Part shown: positions 9,583 to 16,536 of the stretch, in pieces
Layout of the letters: every line of letters begins with the position of its first letter
Position numbering within the stretch: the stretch's first letter is position 1
Source: Ectothiorhodospiraceae bacterium
GTDB taxonomy: Bacteria; Pseudomonadota; Gammaproteobacteria; Thiohalomonadales; Thiohalomonadaceae
Assembly (NCBI GenBank): GCA_007125455.1
Contig: SLDE01000098.1
Coordinates: forward strand, 1-29,918
Direction of reading: 5' to 3'
DNA length: 29,918 nt
Translations under genes and position numbers: made by a program
The notes under the pieces: model-generated
The model's input: the letters and a program-made list of their open reading frames with translations, nothing else
Databases searched by the model: none
Told to the model about the DNA's origin: nothing

Positions 9583-9837
9583 ATGGCAAGCGGCAGCGTA
9601 AAATGGTTCAACAACGACAAGGGCTACGGCTTTGTGATCATGGACGATCCACAGTGCAGTGAGGTCTTTGTCCACCACACCGCCATCGACATGAATGGCT
9701 TTAAGACCCTCAAGCATGGGCAACAGGTGGAATTCTCCCTCTACTACGGCCCCAAGGGACTGACCGCCTCCTACCTGAAGCCGATCCGCAGCGGGGATGA
9801 GTCAGCGCTATTCATTGAGCCACCACTAGGCAAATAA
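9583..9837 (+). CDS. cspD: Cold-shock domain protein, CspD-like
   Basis: An 84-residue single cold-shock domain (OB fold) that binds single-stranded nucleic acid. SGSVKWFNNDKGYGFV carries RNP1 (KGYGFV), and EVFVHHTAI corresponds to RNP2 (VFVHH). ATG 9583 gives the normal CspD N-terminus; ATG 9565 adds six residues and cannot be excluded. The name cspD rests on sequence and on position: E. coli cspD is likewise divergent from clpS-clpA. In E. coli CspD inhibits replication in stationary phase; that role here is inference. The C-terminal tail after SYLKPI is longer than in E. coli. Confidence 0.88.
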   Translation: MASGSVKWFNNDKGYGFVIMDDPQCSEVFVHHTAIDMNGFKTLKHGQQVEFSLYYGPKGLTASYLKPIRSGDESALFIEPPLGK

Positions 9838-9845
9838 AAGATTTT

Positions 9846-9989
9846 AACGCAGAGGTCGCAGAGGACGCTGAGAGGAAAGGTACTCTTGCAAGACCGCATG
9901 CTGTTACCGTCATGATGAACCCGAATTACCTCGACGGTATCGTAGCTCATCCCCAGGTTTTCTCAGCGTACTCTGCGCTCTCAGCGTTA
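9846..9989. repeat. Inverted-repeat element of the GCAGAGG/CACAGAGG family, copy 1
   Basis: The left arm (9846-9878) contains AACGCAGAGGTCGCAGAGG then ACGCTGAGAGGAAA. The right arm (9957-9989) is an imperfect reverse complement (AACGCTGAGAGCGCAGAG and so on). It lies between the convergent CspD-like gene and icd, and the right arm includes the icd stop codon. Related copies lie at 15451-15570 and 16466-16533. Confidence 0.75.
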
Positions 9990-11243
9990 CATCTTTTCAA
10001 TCATCGCCTCGCCGAAGGCCGAGCAGGACAGTTCGGTGGGATTGTCCATCAGGCGTGCGAAGTCGTAGGTGACGGTTCTGGCCTGAATCGCCGCGCCCAT
10101 CGCCTTGACGATCAGATCCGCCGCCTCACCCCAGCCAATATGGCGCAACATCATCTCGGCGGAGAGGATCAGCGAGCCGGGGTTGACCTTGTCCTGACCA
10201 GCATACTTCGGCGCAGTGCCGTGGGTGGCCTCAAACATCGCTACCGAGTCGGAGAGGTTGGCACCGGGGGCGATCCCGATCCCGCCCACCTGGGCCGCCA
10301 GCGCATCGGAGACATAGTCGCCATTGAGGTTGAGGGTGGCGATCACACTGTACTCCTCCGGGCGCAGCAGGATCTGCTGCAGGAAGGCATCGGCGATCAC
10401 ATCCTTGATGACGATATCCTCTCCGGTGTGGGGGTTCTTCATCACCATCCACGGACCCCCATCAAGCAGGGTGGCACCAAACTCCTCGGCAGCCAGCTCA
10501 TAGCCCCAGGACTTGAAGGCCCCTTCGGTGAACTTCATGATGTTGCCCTTGTGTACCAGGGTAACCGAGTCGCGCTTGTTGTCGATGGCGTATTGAATCG
10601 CCTTGCGTACCAGGCGCTTGGTCCCTTCGGCAGACACCGGTTTGATACCGATCCCGGAGGTGGCCGGAAAACGGATCTTTTTGACCCCCATCTCCTTTTG
10701 CAGGAAATCGATCACCTTACTGGCCTCGTCGCTGCCCGCCTCCCACTCGATACCGGCATAGATGTCCTCGGAGTTTTCGCGGAAGATCACCATGTCGGTC
10801 TTCTCCGGTGCCTTCACCGGGCTGGGGGTGCCAGGGTAGTAGCGCACCGGACGCAGGCAGACATAGAGATCCAGCTCCTGGCGCAGTGCGACGTTGAGCG
10901 AGCGGATCCCGCCACCGACCGGCGTAGTCAACGGCCCCTTGATGGACACCACGTAATCGCGCACCGCATCCAGGGTCTCTGCCGGTAGCCAGGTGTTCTC
11001 GCCGTAGACCTTGTTGGCCTTCTCACCGGCAAAGATCTCCATCCAGGCGATCCGGCGCTGCTCGCCGTAGGCCTTTGTCACTGCCGCATCGACCACCCTC
11101 TTCATCACCGGGCTGATATCCACACCGGTACCATCCCCTTCAATATAGGGAATGATCGGACAATCAGGGACGTTCAGCGAGTAGTCGTCGTTTACGGTGA
11201 TCTTCTCGCCGTTGGCTGGGATCTGGATCTTGTCAAAGGCCAT
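9987..11243 (-). CDS. icd: NADP-dependent isocitrate dehydrogenase
   Basis: A 418-residue TCA-cycle enzyme converting isocitrate to 2-oxoglutarate; the E. coli enzyme has 416 residues. PYIEGDGTG, the substrate loop GGGIRSLNVALRQ (its Ser corresponds to E. coli Ser113, the AceK phosphorylation site) and NLNGDYVSDALAAQVGG are all present. HGTAPKYAGQD contains the Lys-Tyr pair that selects NADP over NAD. GGAG lies 6 bases before the ATG. It is divergent from rluE, as in E. coli. The stop codon lies within a palindromic repeat arm shared with the convergent neighbour. Confidence 0.97.
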   Translation of the reverse strand: MAFDKIQIPANGEKITVNDDYSLNVPDCPIIPYIEGDGTGVDISPVMKRVVDAAVTKAYGEQRRIAWMEIFAGEKANKVYGENTWLPAETLDAVRDYVVSIKGPLTTPVGGGIRSLNVALRQELDLYVCLRPVRYYPGTPSPVKAPEKTDMVIFRENSEDIYAGIEWEAGSDEASKVIDFLQKEMGVKKIRFPATSGIGIKPVSAEGTKRLVRKAIQYAIDNKRDSVTLVHKGNIMKFTEGAFKSWGYELAAEEFGATLLDGGPWMVMKNPHTGEDIVIKDVIADAFLQQILLRPEEYSVIATLNLNGDYVSDALAAQVGGIGIAPGANLSDSVAMFEATHGTAPKYAGQDKVNPGSLILSAEMMLRHIGWGEAADLIVKAMGAAIQARTVTYDFARLMDNPTELSCSAFGEAMIEKM

Positions 11244-11285
11244 ATCTGCTCCAATGCAATGGGTTATGTTCTCGGGTCTGGCAAC

Positions 11286-11291
11286 AGTTTA
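11286..11291 (-). promoter_or_regulatory. Likely extended -10 promoter for icd
   Basis: TGGTAAACT on the minus strand is an extended -10 (TGn + TAAACT), 42 bases before the icd ATG. No good -35 is visible, as expected for this promoter type. Confidence 0.45.
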
Positions 11292-11332
11292 CCAGATTGC
11301 TTGTGGCGGCTGTACGTATCCGAGACAACGCT

Positions 11333-11361
11333 TTGCATCGGAGGAAGGGCTGGTTGATAAT
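11333..11361 (+). promoter_or_regulatory. Likely promoter of rluE-nudJ-mnmA-hflD
   Basis: TTGCAT (11333-11338), a 17-base spacer and GATAAT (11356-11361). This would start transcription about 20 bases before the rluE ATG. Confidence 0.55.
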
Positions 11362-11387
11362 AGCCCCTCTTGTCAGCGAACCACGCC

Positions 11388-12035
11388 ATGTCACGCATCC
11401 TGCTGTTCAACAAGCCCTACGGGGTGCTCTGCCAGTTCACCGATAACGAGGGCCGCCCAACCCTGGCCGACTTTATCGCCGAGAAAGGGGTCTACCCGGC
11501 GGGCAGGCTGGATCGGGACAGCGAGGGGCTGATGGTCCTGACCGATAGCGGCCCGCTGCAACACCGCATCGCCAACCCACTGCACAAGATGGCAAAGTCC
11601 TATCTGGTGCAAGTCGAGGGAGAGATCGACGAGGCTGCCCTGGCGCAGTTGCGCCGTGGTGTACAGCTCAAAGATGGTCCTACCCTACCCGCTGCGGCCG
11701 AGGCGATTGATGAGCCAGCGCTGTGGCCACGCCAGGTGCCGGTGCGCTATCGGGCCAACATCCCCACCACTTGGTTGCGTCTGACCATCCGCGAGGGGCG
11801 CAACCGCCAGGTACGACGGATGAGCGCGGCGGTGGGCTTCCCCACCCTGCGCCTGGTGCGCGAAGCGGTCGGCCCCTGGCAGTTGGCCGGACTGCCCCCC
11901 GGCCAATGGCGCGAGCTTGACCCGCAGCAGGTGGCCGAGCTGCAAAACACCCTGCCGCGCCCGCGTGGACGCCGCCCCGGTGCGAGGCCTACACAGCGCC
12001 CCGCAAACATAAAACAACCACGGAGAGACCGATGA
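11388..12035 (+). CDS. rluE: 23S rRNA pseudouridine synthase, RluE-type
   Basis: A 215-residue member of the RsuA/RluB/E/F pseudouridine synthases; E. coli RluE modifies U2457 of 23S rRNA. It shows ILLFNKPYGVLCQF near the start, the catalytic-Asp motif GRLDRDSEGLMVLT (about residues 41-54), and the family's EGRNRQVRRM motif. There is no N-terminal S4 domain, which fits RluE rather than RluB or RsuA. ATG 11388 is chosen over an upstream TTG (11370). The C-terminal tail is rich in Arg/Pro. Its stop overlaps the nudJ start (ATGA), and gene order and divergence from icd match E. coli. Confidence 0.93.
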   Translation: MSRILLFNKPYGVLCQFTDNEGRPTLADFIAEKGVYPAGRLDRDSEGLMVLTDSGPLQHRIANPLHKMAKSYLVQVEGEIDEAALAQLRRGVQLKDGPTLPAAAEAIDEPALWPRQVPVRYRANIPTTWLRLTIREGRNRQVRRMSAAVGFPTLRLVREAVGPWQLAGLPPGQWRELDPQQVAELQNTLPRPRGRRPGARPTQRPANIKQPRRDR

Positions 12036-12481
12036 GCGAGATATGGACACCCCACCTGACCGTCGCCGCCGTGATCGAGCGCGATGGCCGCTTTTTGCTG
12101 GTAGAGGAGTTATCCGCCGGTGAGCGGGTATTCAACCAGCCGGCAGGCCATGTGGAAGATGGCGAGCCGCTGGTGGATGCGGTCAGGCGCGAGGTACTCG
12201 AAGAGACCGGACGGGTCTTCGAACCCGCGGGGATCTGTGGCCTCTATCGCTGGCGCAGCCCCCAGAATGACGCGACCTATCTGCGGGTCGCCTTCTTCGG
12301 CGGCTGCTCCGGCCCACTGCCCGGTGCGGTACTGGATCACGAAATCATCCGCACCCACTGGCTGGACCAGGCAGGGATCGCCCAACGCCAGCCACAATTG
12401 CGCAGCCCGCTGGTCCAGCGCTGCATTGACGACTACCGCCTGGGGCGCTACCACCCCCTCGACCTGTTCGACGAACTATGA
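12032..12481 (+). CDS. nudJ: Nudix hydrolase, NudJ-type
   Basis: A 149-residue Nudix protein. The full Nudix box is present, from GHVEDGEPLVDAVRREV through LEETG at about residues 36-58, with the metal-binding REVLEE core. NudJ (YmfB) of E. coli hydrolyses nucleoside tri- and diphosphates and converts HMP-PP to HMP-P. The exact substrate here is inferred from gene order. It overlaps rluE and mnmA by 4 bases on each side. Confidence 0.92.
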   Translation: MSEIWTPHLTVAAVIERDGRFLLVEELSAGERVFNQPAGHVEDGEPLVDAVRREVLEETGRVFEPAGICGLYRWRSPQNDATYLRVAFFGGCSGPLPGAVLDHEIIRTHWLDQAGIAQRQPQLRSPLVQRCIDDYRLGRYHPLDLFDEL

Positions 12482-13605
12482 GCCAGCGCATCATTACCGG
12501 GATCTCTGGTGGGGTCGACTCCTCGGTCGCCGCCCTACTGCTTCAGCAGCAGGGCCATGCGGTGGAGGGGCTATTCATGAAAAACTGGGAGGAGGACGAC
12601 ACCCAGGACTACTGCAGCGCCGCCGAGGATCTGGCCGACGCCCGACAGGTCTGTGAGCGGCTGGGGATCACCCTGCAGGCGATCAACTTCTCCGCCGAGT
12701 ACTGGGATCGGGTGTTCAGTCACTTTCTGGCCGAATACCGCGCCGGGCGCACCCCCAACCCGGACATCCTCTGTAACCGCGAGATCAAGTTTCGTGCCTT
12801 CCTCGACCACGCCCTCTCGCTGGGGGCCACAGCCATTGCCACAGGCCACTACGCCCGTGTCGGCTTTGACGGAGCACGCTACCAACTGCTCAAGGGGCTG
12901 GATCACGGCAAGGATCAGAGCTACTTCCTCTACACCCTCGGCCAGCACCAACTGGCCCATACCCGCTTCCCGGTGGGCGAACTGGAAAAGAGCGAGGTAC
13001 GCCGCCTCGCCGCTGAGCATGGCCTGATCACCCACGACAAGAAGGACAGCACCGGGATCTGCTTCATCGGCGAGCGCAACTTCCGCGACTTTCTTAGCCG
13101 CTACCTACCCGCCCAGGCGGGGGTGATGCAAACCGCCGATGGCCAAACCATCGGCAAGCACAGCGGCCTGATGTACTACACCATCGGCCAACGCCAGGGG
13201 CTGGGGATCGGCGGGGTGGCCGGACGGCCGGACGAGCCCTGGTATGTGGTGGGCAAGGATCTGAGCGCCAACATCCTGATCGTCGAGCAGGGCCACCACC
13301 ATCCACTGCTCTACAGCCAACAACTCCAGGCCAGCCAACTGAGCTGGGTCAGCGCTCAGCCCCCCGCCCTGCCCTGCCAGTGCAGCGCCAAGACCCGTTA
13401 CCGCCAGGCCGACCAGGCCTGTACCATCACCGCCATCGCAAACGGCCAGGCCACGGTGTACTTTGCCGAGCCGCAACGGGCCGTCACCCCCGGCCAGTCG
13501 GTGGTGTTCTACCAGGGCGAGGTCTGCCTCGGTGGTGGGGTGATCGAACAAACCGATAACCCGCTTGAAACCCAGCTTCGCCAACCAAAGATCAATACAC
13601 CATGA
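12478..13605 (+). CDS. mnmA: tRNA-specific 2-thiouridylase MnmA
   Basis: A 375-residue enzyme that thiolates U34 of the Lys, Glu and Gln tRNAs using persulfide sulfur relayed by the Tus proteins. GISGGVDSSVAALLL is the PP-loop. The nucleophilic Cys lies in TPNPDILCNREIKF and the persulfide Cys in GICFIGERNFRDFL. Length agrees with E. coli (368). It shares ATGA overlaps with nudJ and hflD. Its tRNA-Glu substrate is encoded twice near the left end of the window. Confidence 0.97.
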   Translation: MSQRIITGISGGVDSSVAALLLQQQGHAVEGLFMKNWEEDDTQDYCSAAEDLADARQVCERLGITLQAINFSAEYWDRVFSHFLAEYRAGRTPNPDILCNREIKFRAFLDHALSLGATAIATGHYARVGFDGARYQLLKGLDHGKDQSYFLYTLGQHQLAHTRFPVGELEKSEVRRLAAEHGLITHDKKDSTGICFIGERNFRDFLSRYLPAQAGVMQTADGQTIGKHSGLMYYTIGQRQGLGIGGVAGRPDEPWYVVGKDLSANILIVEQGHHHPLLYSQQLQASQLSWVSAQPPALPCQCSAKTRYRQADQACTITAIANGQATVYFAEPQRAVTPGQSVVFYQGEVCLGGGVIEQTDNPLETQLRQPKINTP

Positions 13606-14225
13606 GCACACACCCCTACTCCGATCGTATCCTCGCCCTCGCCGGCGTCTTTCAAGCCGCCACACTGGCCGACCAGGTGGCACGCCGGGGCATGGTGCCC
13701 CAGGCGGAATACGAGACCTGCATTGGCAGCCTGTTCGAAATGGAGCCACCCAACCCCGAGGCCGTCTACGGCTCACGCCATGAGATCCGTCTGGGACTGA
13801 AGAGCCTGCTGGAACAGATGAAGGGGGAAGACAGCAAGCGCAACATCTACCTGACCCGCTATGCCCTGGGGCTGTTATTGCTGGAGCGCAAGCTGGCCAA
13901 AAACCCGCAGATGCTCGGCTGGATCGGCAAGGAGCTGGAAAGGGCACAGCAGTCCGTGCAACACTTTGGCCTGACCCACAGCAGCACCATCGCCCGCCTG
14001 GCCGAGATATACAGCCACAGTATCAGCGAGCTGAAACCACGCATTATGGTCAGTGGCGAAAACAACCACCTGCACAACGAAGAAAACGTCAACAAGGTAC
14101 GTGCGGTGCTGTTGGCAGGGATACGCTCGGCGGTGCTGTGGCACCAATGCGGTGGGCGACGCTGGCAGCTGTTGTTTCAACGTCGGCGGATCATCGCCAT
14201 GGCGCAGGAGTTGGCGGGAAGCTGA
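13602..14225 (+). CDS. hflD: High-frequency lysogenization protein HflD
   Basis: A 207-residue member of the HflD family (DUF489). In E. coli HflD is a peripheral membrane protein that binds lambda CII and affects lysogeny; its normal cellular role is unclear. RILALAGVFQAATLADQVAR near the N-terminus, then EAVYGSRHEIRLGL and the C-terminal region with IRSAVLWHQCGGRRWQLLFQRR, match the family. It is the last gene of the rluE operon, overlapping mnmA by 4 bases. In E. coli purB follows; here the operon ends at a strong terminator. Confidence 0.93.
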   Translation: MSTHPYSDRILALAGVFQAATLADQVARRGMVPQAEYETCIGSLFEMEPPNPEAVYGSRHEIRLGLKSLLEQMKGEDSKRNIYLTRYALGLLLLERKLAKNPQMLGWIGKELERAQQSVQHFGLTHSSTIARLAEIYSHSISELKPRIMVSGENNHLHNEENVNKVRAVLLAGIRSAVLWHQCGGRRWQLLFQRRRIIAMAQELAGS

Positions 14226-14250
14226 TTCGAGGCGGCAAGGCCATCAACAA

Positions 14251-14276
14251 AAAACGCCGCCAGTAGGCGGCGTTTT
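14251..14276. terminator. Bidirectional terminator between hflD and the ComEA-like gene
   Basis: AAAACGCCGCC and GGCGGCGTTTT form a perfect 11-bp stem with loop AGTA, followed by T residues in both directions. It ends the rluE operon (plus) and the ComEA-like gene (minus). Confidence 0.92.
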
Positions 14277-14290
14277 AAGTGCGCACGATA

Positions 14291-14560
14291 TCAGTGACTG
14301 CCCACGCTCAGCTTGTCCCGATTACGCTCCAGGGTGGCCGGACCCACCCCACTGACCTGCATCAACTCATCCACCGACTGAAACGGCCCGTGCTGTTCGC
14401 GGTAGGCCACAATGGCCTCGGCACGGGCCTGTCCCACCCCGGAGATGGCCGCCGCCAGGGTCTGTGCGTCGGCACTGTTGATATCTACCGTATCGGCCAT
14501 GGCCAACTGGGAGATGGCCAACAGCAGGGCAGCGAAAAGCAGACGAAATGTTGCGCTCAT
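14291..14560 (-). CDS. Secreted ComEA-type helix-hairpin-helix protein
   Basis: An 89-residue protein with an N-terminal signal peptide (LLFAALLLAISQLAMA, cleavage probably after AMA) and then a ComEA-type double helix-hairpin-helix: VDINSADAQTLAAAISGVG and VDELMQVSGVGPATLERN. Such small periplasmic proteins bind DNA without sequence specificity. ComEA itself pulls transforming DNA into the periplasm, but many short homologues are of unknown function, and no other competence gene is in the window. GGAGGA lies 7 bases before the ATG. The leader contains an imperfect hairpin at 14588-14610. Confidence 0.88.
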   Translation of the reverse strand: MSATFRLLFAALLLAISQLAMADTVDINSADAQTLAAAISGVGQARAEAIVAYREQHGPFQSVDELMQVSGVGPATLERNRDKLSVGSH

Positions 14561-14698
14561 AATGGAGTCCTCCGTAACGGTTAACAGGGCCTACCCAGGG
14601 TGGGCAGGCCTGGTTATTTCATCCTGAACGGCCAATTCACGCAATACTTACAAGGTCATACTTTTTCGCTTATTCTTGTAGGAAATTTCTACAGTTTG

Positions 14699-14716
14699 TG
14701 TCAGAACAGACTGACA
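14699..14716. repeat. Inverted repeat just after the pyrF stop
   Basis: TGTCAG and CTGACA flank a 6-base spacer, 3 bases beyond the pyrF stop codon. No U-tract follows, so it could be a weak terminator, a 3'-end stabiliser or an operator for the ComEA-like gene. Confidence 0.4.
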
Positions 14717-14718
14717 AA

Positions 14719-15420
14719 TCAGCTCTTGCCCGCCAGTTCCACCTCGATGCGCTGCAGGGCCTCCAGCGGCTCGGGGGCGGCGGTGATGGGACGCCCGATC
14801 ACCAGATAGGTAGCGCCCATCGCCACCGCCTGGGCCGGGGTGGTGATACGGGTCTGATCCCCTTTCTCGCTCCAGGCGGGGCGAATGCCGGGGGTGACCA
14901 GATCAAAGTCCGTGCCCAACTGCTCACGCAGCATGGTCACCTCCTGGGGGGAACAGACCAGCCCATCCATTCCCGCCTGCTGGGCCAGGCGGGCCAGACG
15001 CTGCACGTTCTCTGCCGGGCTACCGGACAGGCCAATCTCGGCCAGATCTTGCTGGGCCATGCTGGTGAGGATGCTCACCGCGATCAGCTTGGGCTGGTGG
15101 GCGGACTTGTCCACAGCCTCACGGGCCGCCTCCATCATCCGACGGCCACCAGTGGCGTGGATATTGACCATCCACACCCCCAGATCGGCGGCAGCGCGAC
15201 AGGCCCCGGCCACGGTATTGGGGATATCGTGAAACTTCAGATCCAAAAAGACCTCATAGCCCTTGGCCACCAGGGTCTCGACCAGCGGGGGGCCGGAACG
15301 GGTAAACAACTCCTTGCCCACCTTCAATCGACAACGACTCGGATCCAGGCGTTCCACCAGGGCCAGGGCATCGGCCTGGGAGGGAAAATCCAACGCAACA
15401 ATAATCGGGGAATGGCTCAT
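14719..15420 (-). CDS. pyrF: Orotidine 5'-phosphate decarboxylase
   Basis: A 233-residue TIM-barrel enzyme that makes UMP from OMP, the last step of de novo pyrimidine synthesis. IIVALDFPS at the start, KVGKELFT, and the catalytic DLKFHDIPNTV (Asp-x-Lys-x-x-Asp) at about residues 60-70 are clear. VTPGIRP and YLVIGRPIT form the phosphate-binding end of the barrel. Length matches E. coli (245). It is separated from dapB by a 212-base gap holding two palindromic repeats, so it probably has its own promoter. Confidence 0.97.
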   Translation of the reverse strand: MSHSPIIVALDFPSQADALALVERLDPSRCRLKVGKELFTRSGPPLVETLVAKGYEVFLDLKFHDIPNTVAGACRAAADLGVWMVNIHATGGRRMMEAAREAVDKSAHQPKLIAVSILTSMAQQDLAEIGLSGSPAENVQRLARLAQQAGMDGLVCSPQEVTMLREQLGTDFDLVTPGIRPAWSEKGDQTRITTPAQAVAMGATYLVIGRPITAAPEPLEALQRIEVELAGKS

Positions 15421-15450
15421 GGCAGATTCTCAATTTGGCATGAAAGATCG

Positions 15451-15570
15451 TCAACACAGAGGCCACAGAGATCACGGAGGTGAATCATTAACAGGCTGTT
15501 AAGACATCACTCTCATCAGAACGGGTACACATCGCACTCGCTGAATCTCTGTGTACTTCTGTGCCCTGGG
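15451..15570. repeat. Inverted-repeat element of the CACAGAGG family, copy 2
   Basis: The left arm at 15451-15480 reads CACAGAGGCCACAGAGATCA; the right arm at 15543-15570 is its imperfect reverse complement (AATCTCTGTGTACTTCTGTG). The centre contains a perfect TTAACAG-G-CTGTTAA (15488-15502). It lies in the pyrF-dapB gap. Related copies are at 9846-9989 and 16466-16533. Confidence 0.75.
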
Positions 15571-15584
15571 AAATATGTTCCTGA

Positions 15585-15628
15585 CATTTCCAACCGACTA
15601 CATCCTTGTAGTCGTCTGTGTTGAAATG
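15585..15628. repeat. Hairpin just after the dapB stop
   Basis: CATTTC/GAAATG, CAAC/GTTG and CGACTACA/TGTAGTCG pair in order around a short TCCT loop, giving a long interrupted stem 4 bases past the dapB stop. On the minus strand the tip reads CTACAAGGATGTAG, like the CTACAGGGATGTA motif of the element at 2139-2286. It could be a terminator or a mobile palindrome. Confidence 0.6.
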
Positions 15629-15632
15629 TTTG

Positions 15633-16436
15633 TTACTTCAAACCCAGCACGTCCTGCATATCGAACAGGCCCTTGGGATGTTGGGCCAGCCAGGCGGCGG
15701 CGCGAACCGCGCCCTTGGCAAAGGTCATGCGGCTGGAGGCCTTGTGGGTGATCTCGATGCGCTCGCCGATCCCGGCGAATAGTACGGTATGGTCTCCCAC
15801 GATATCCCCGGCGCGGATGGTCTCGAAGCCGATGGTCTTGGGATCGCGCTCACCGGTGCGCCCCTCACGCCCGTAGACGGCACACTCCTTCAGATCACGG
15901 CCCAAGGCCTTGGCGACAGTCTCCCCCATCGCCAGGGCGGTACCTGAGGGGGCATCGATCTTGTGGCGATGGTGGGCCTCGATGATCTCCACATCCACAT
16001 CGTCCCCCAGCACACTGGCGGCCAGCTCCAACAGCTTGAGGGAAAGGTTGACCCCCACGCTCATATTGGGGGCAAAGACGATGGCGATCTCCTCGGCGGC
16101 ATCGGCCAGTTGCTGCTTTTGGGCATCGTCCAGGCCGGTGGTGCCGATCACCATCTGCTTGCCCGCCGCACGGCAGGCCGCCACATTGGCCACCGTCACC
16201 TCGGGTAGGGTAAAGTCGATCAACACATCGAAGTCCGCTGCCGCCGCCTCGATGCTGTCAGCGATGGCCACCCCCAGCTTGCCGACCCCGGCCAGCTCGC
16301 CGGCATCCACCCCGACCAGGGTAGAGCCGGGACGCTCCAATGCGGCCCCCAGCGTTACCCCATCATGGGCCTGGATCGCCTCGATGATCTGGCGTCCCAT
16401 CCGACCGGCCGCGCCGGTCACTGCAATTCTTGTCAT
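15633..16436 (-). CDS. dapB: 4-hydroxy-tetrahydrodipicolinate reductase
   Basis: A 267-residue enzyme of the lysine/diaminopimelate pathway (E. coli has 273). RIAVTGAAGRMGRQ is the N-terminal NAD(P)H-binding motif. FDVLIDFTLPE, then VIGTTGLDD, and IIEAHHRHKIDAPSGTAL with the catalytic His-His and Lys are present. ATG 16436 gives the usual N-terminus. Three upstream in-frame ATGs exist, but the farthest lies inside a repeat arm. It sits downstream of dnaJ, a neighbour also seen in some other gammaproteobacteria. Confidence 0.97.
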   Translation of the reverse strand: MTRIAVTGAAGRMGRQIIEAIQAHDGVTLGAALERPGSTLVGVDAGELAGVGKLGVAIADSIEAAAADFDVLIDFTLPEVTVANVAACRAAGKQMVIGTTGLDDAQKQQLADAAEEIAIVFAPNMSVGVNLSLKLLELAASVLGDDVDVEIIEAHHRHKIDAPSGTALAMGETVAKALGRDLKECAVYGREGRTGERDPKTIGFETIRAGDIVGDHTVLFAGIGERIEITHKASSRMTFAKGAVRAAAWLAQHPKGLFDMQDVLGLK

Positions 16437-16465
16437 GCCTGCCATCCGATTGTTCATAAAAGCTT

Positions 16466-16533
16466 GCCACAGAGGACACAGAGAAAAACTGACCCGCATA
16501 GTTTTCTCTCTGCGTTCTCTGTGCCCTCTGTGG
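16466..16533. repeat. Inverted-repeat element of the CACAGAGG family, copy 3
   Basis: The left arm (16466-16487) is GCCACAGAGGACACAGAG then AAAA. The right arm (16502-16533) is its reverse complement with one extra 11-base unit. It fills most of the dnaJ-dapB gap, ending 4 bases before the dnaJ stop. The strong stem suggests it can terminate or attenuate read-through. Confidence 0.85.
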
Positions 16534-16536
16534 CGA

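Noticed and set aside
9912..10988. A 358-codon open frame opposite icd
   Set aside because: Antisense shadow of icd; its start lies inside a repeat loop and it has no recognisable domain.
9846..16533. CACAGAGG repeats considered as CRISPR
   Set aside because: Units are only about 9 bases, adjacent without spacers, and arranged as inverted arms; no cas genes.
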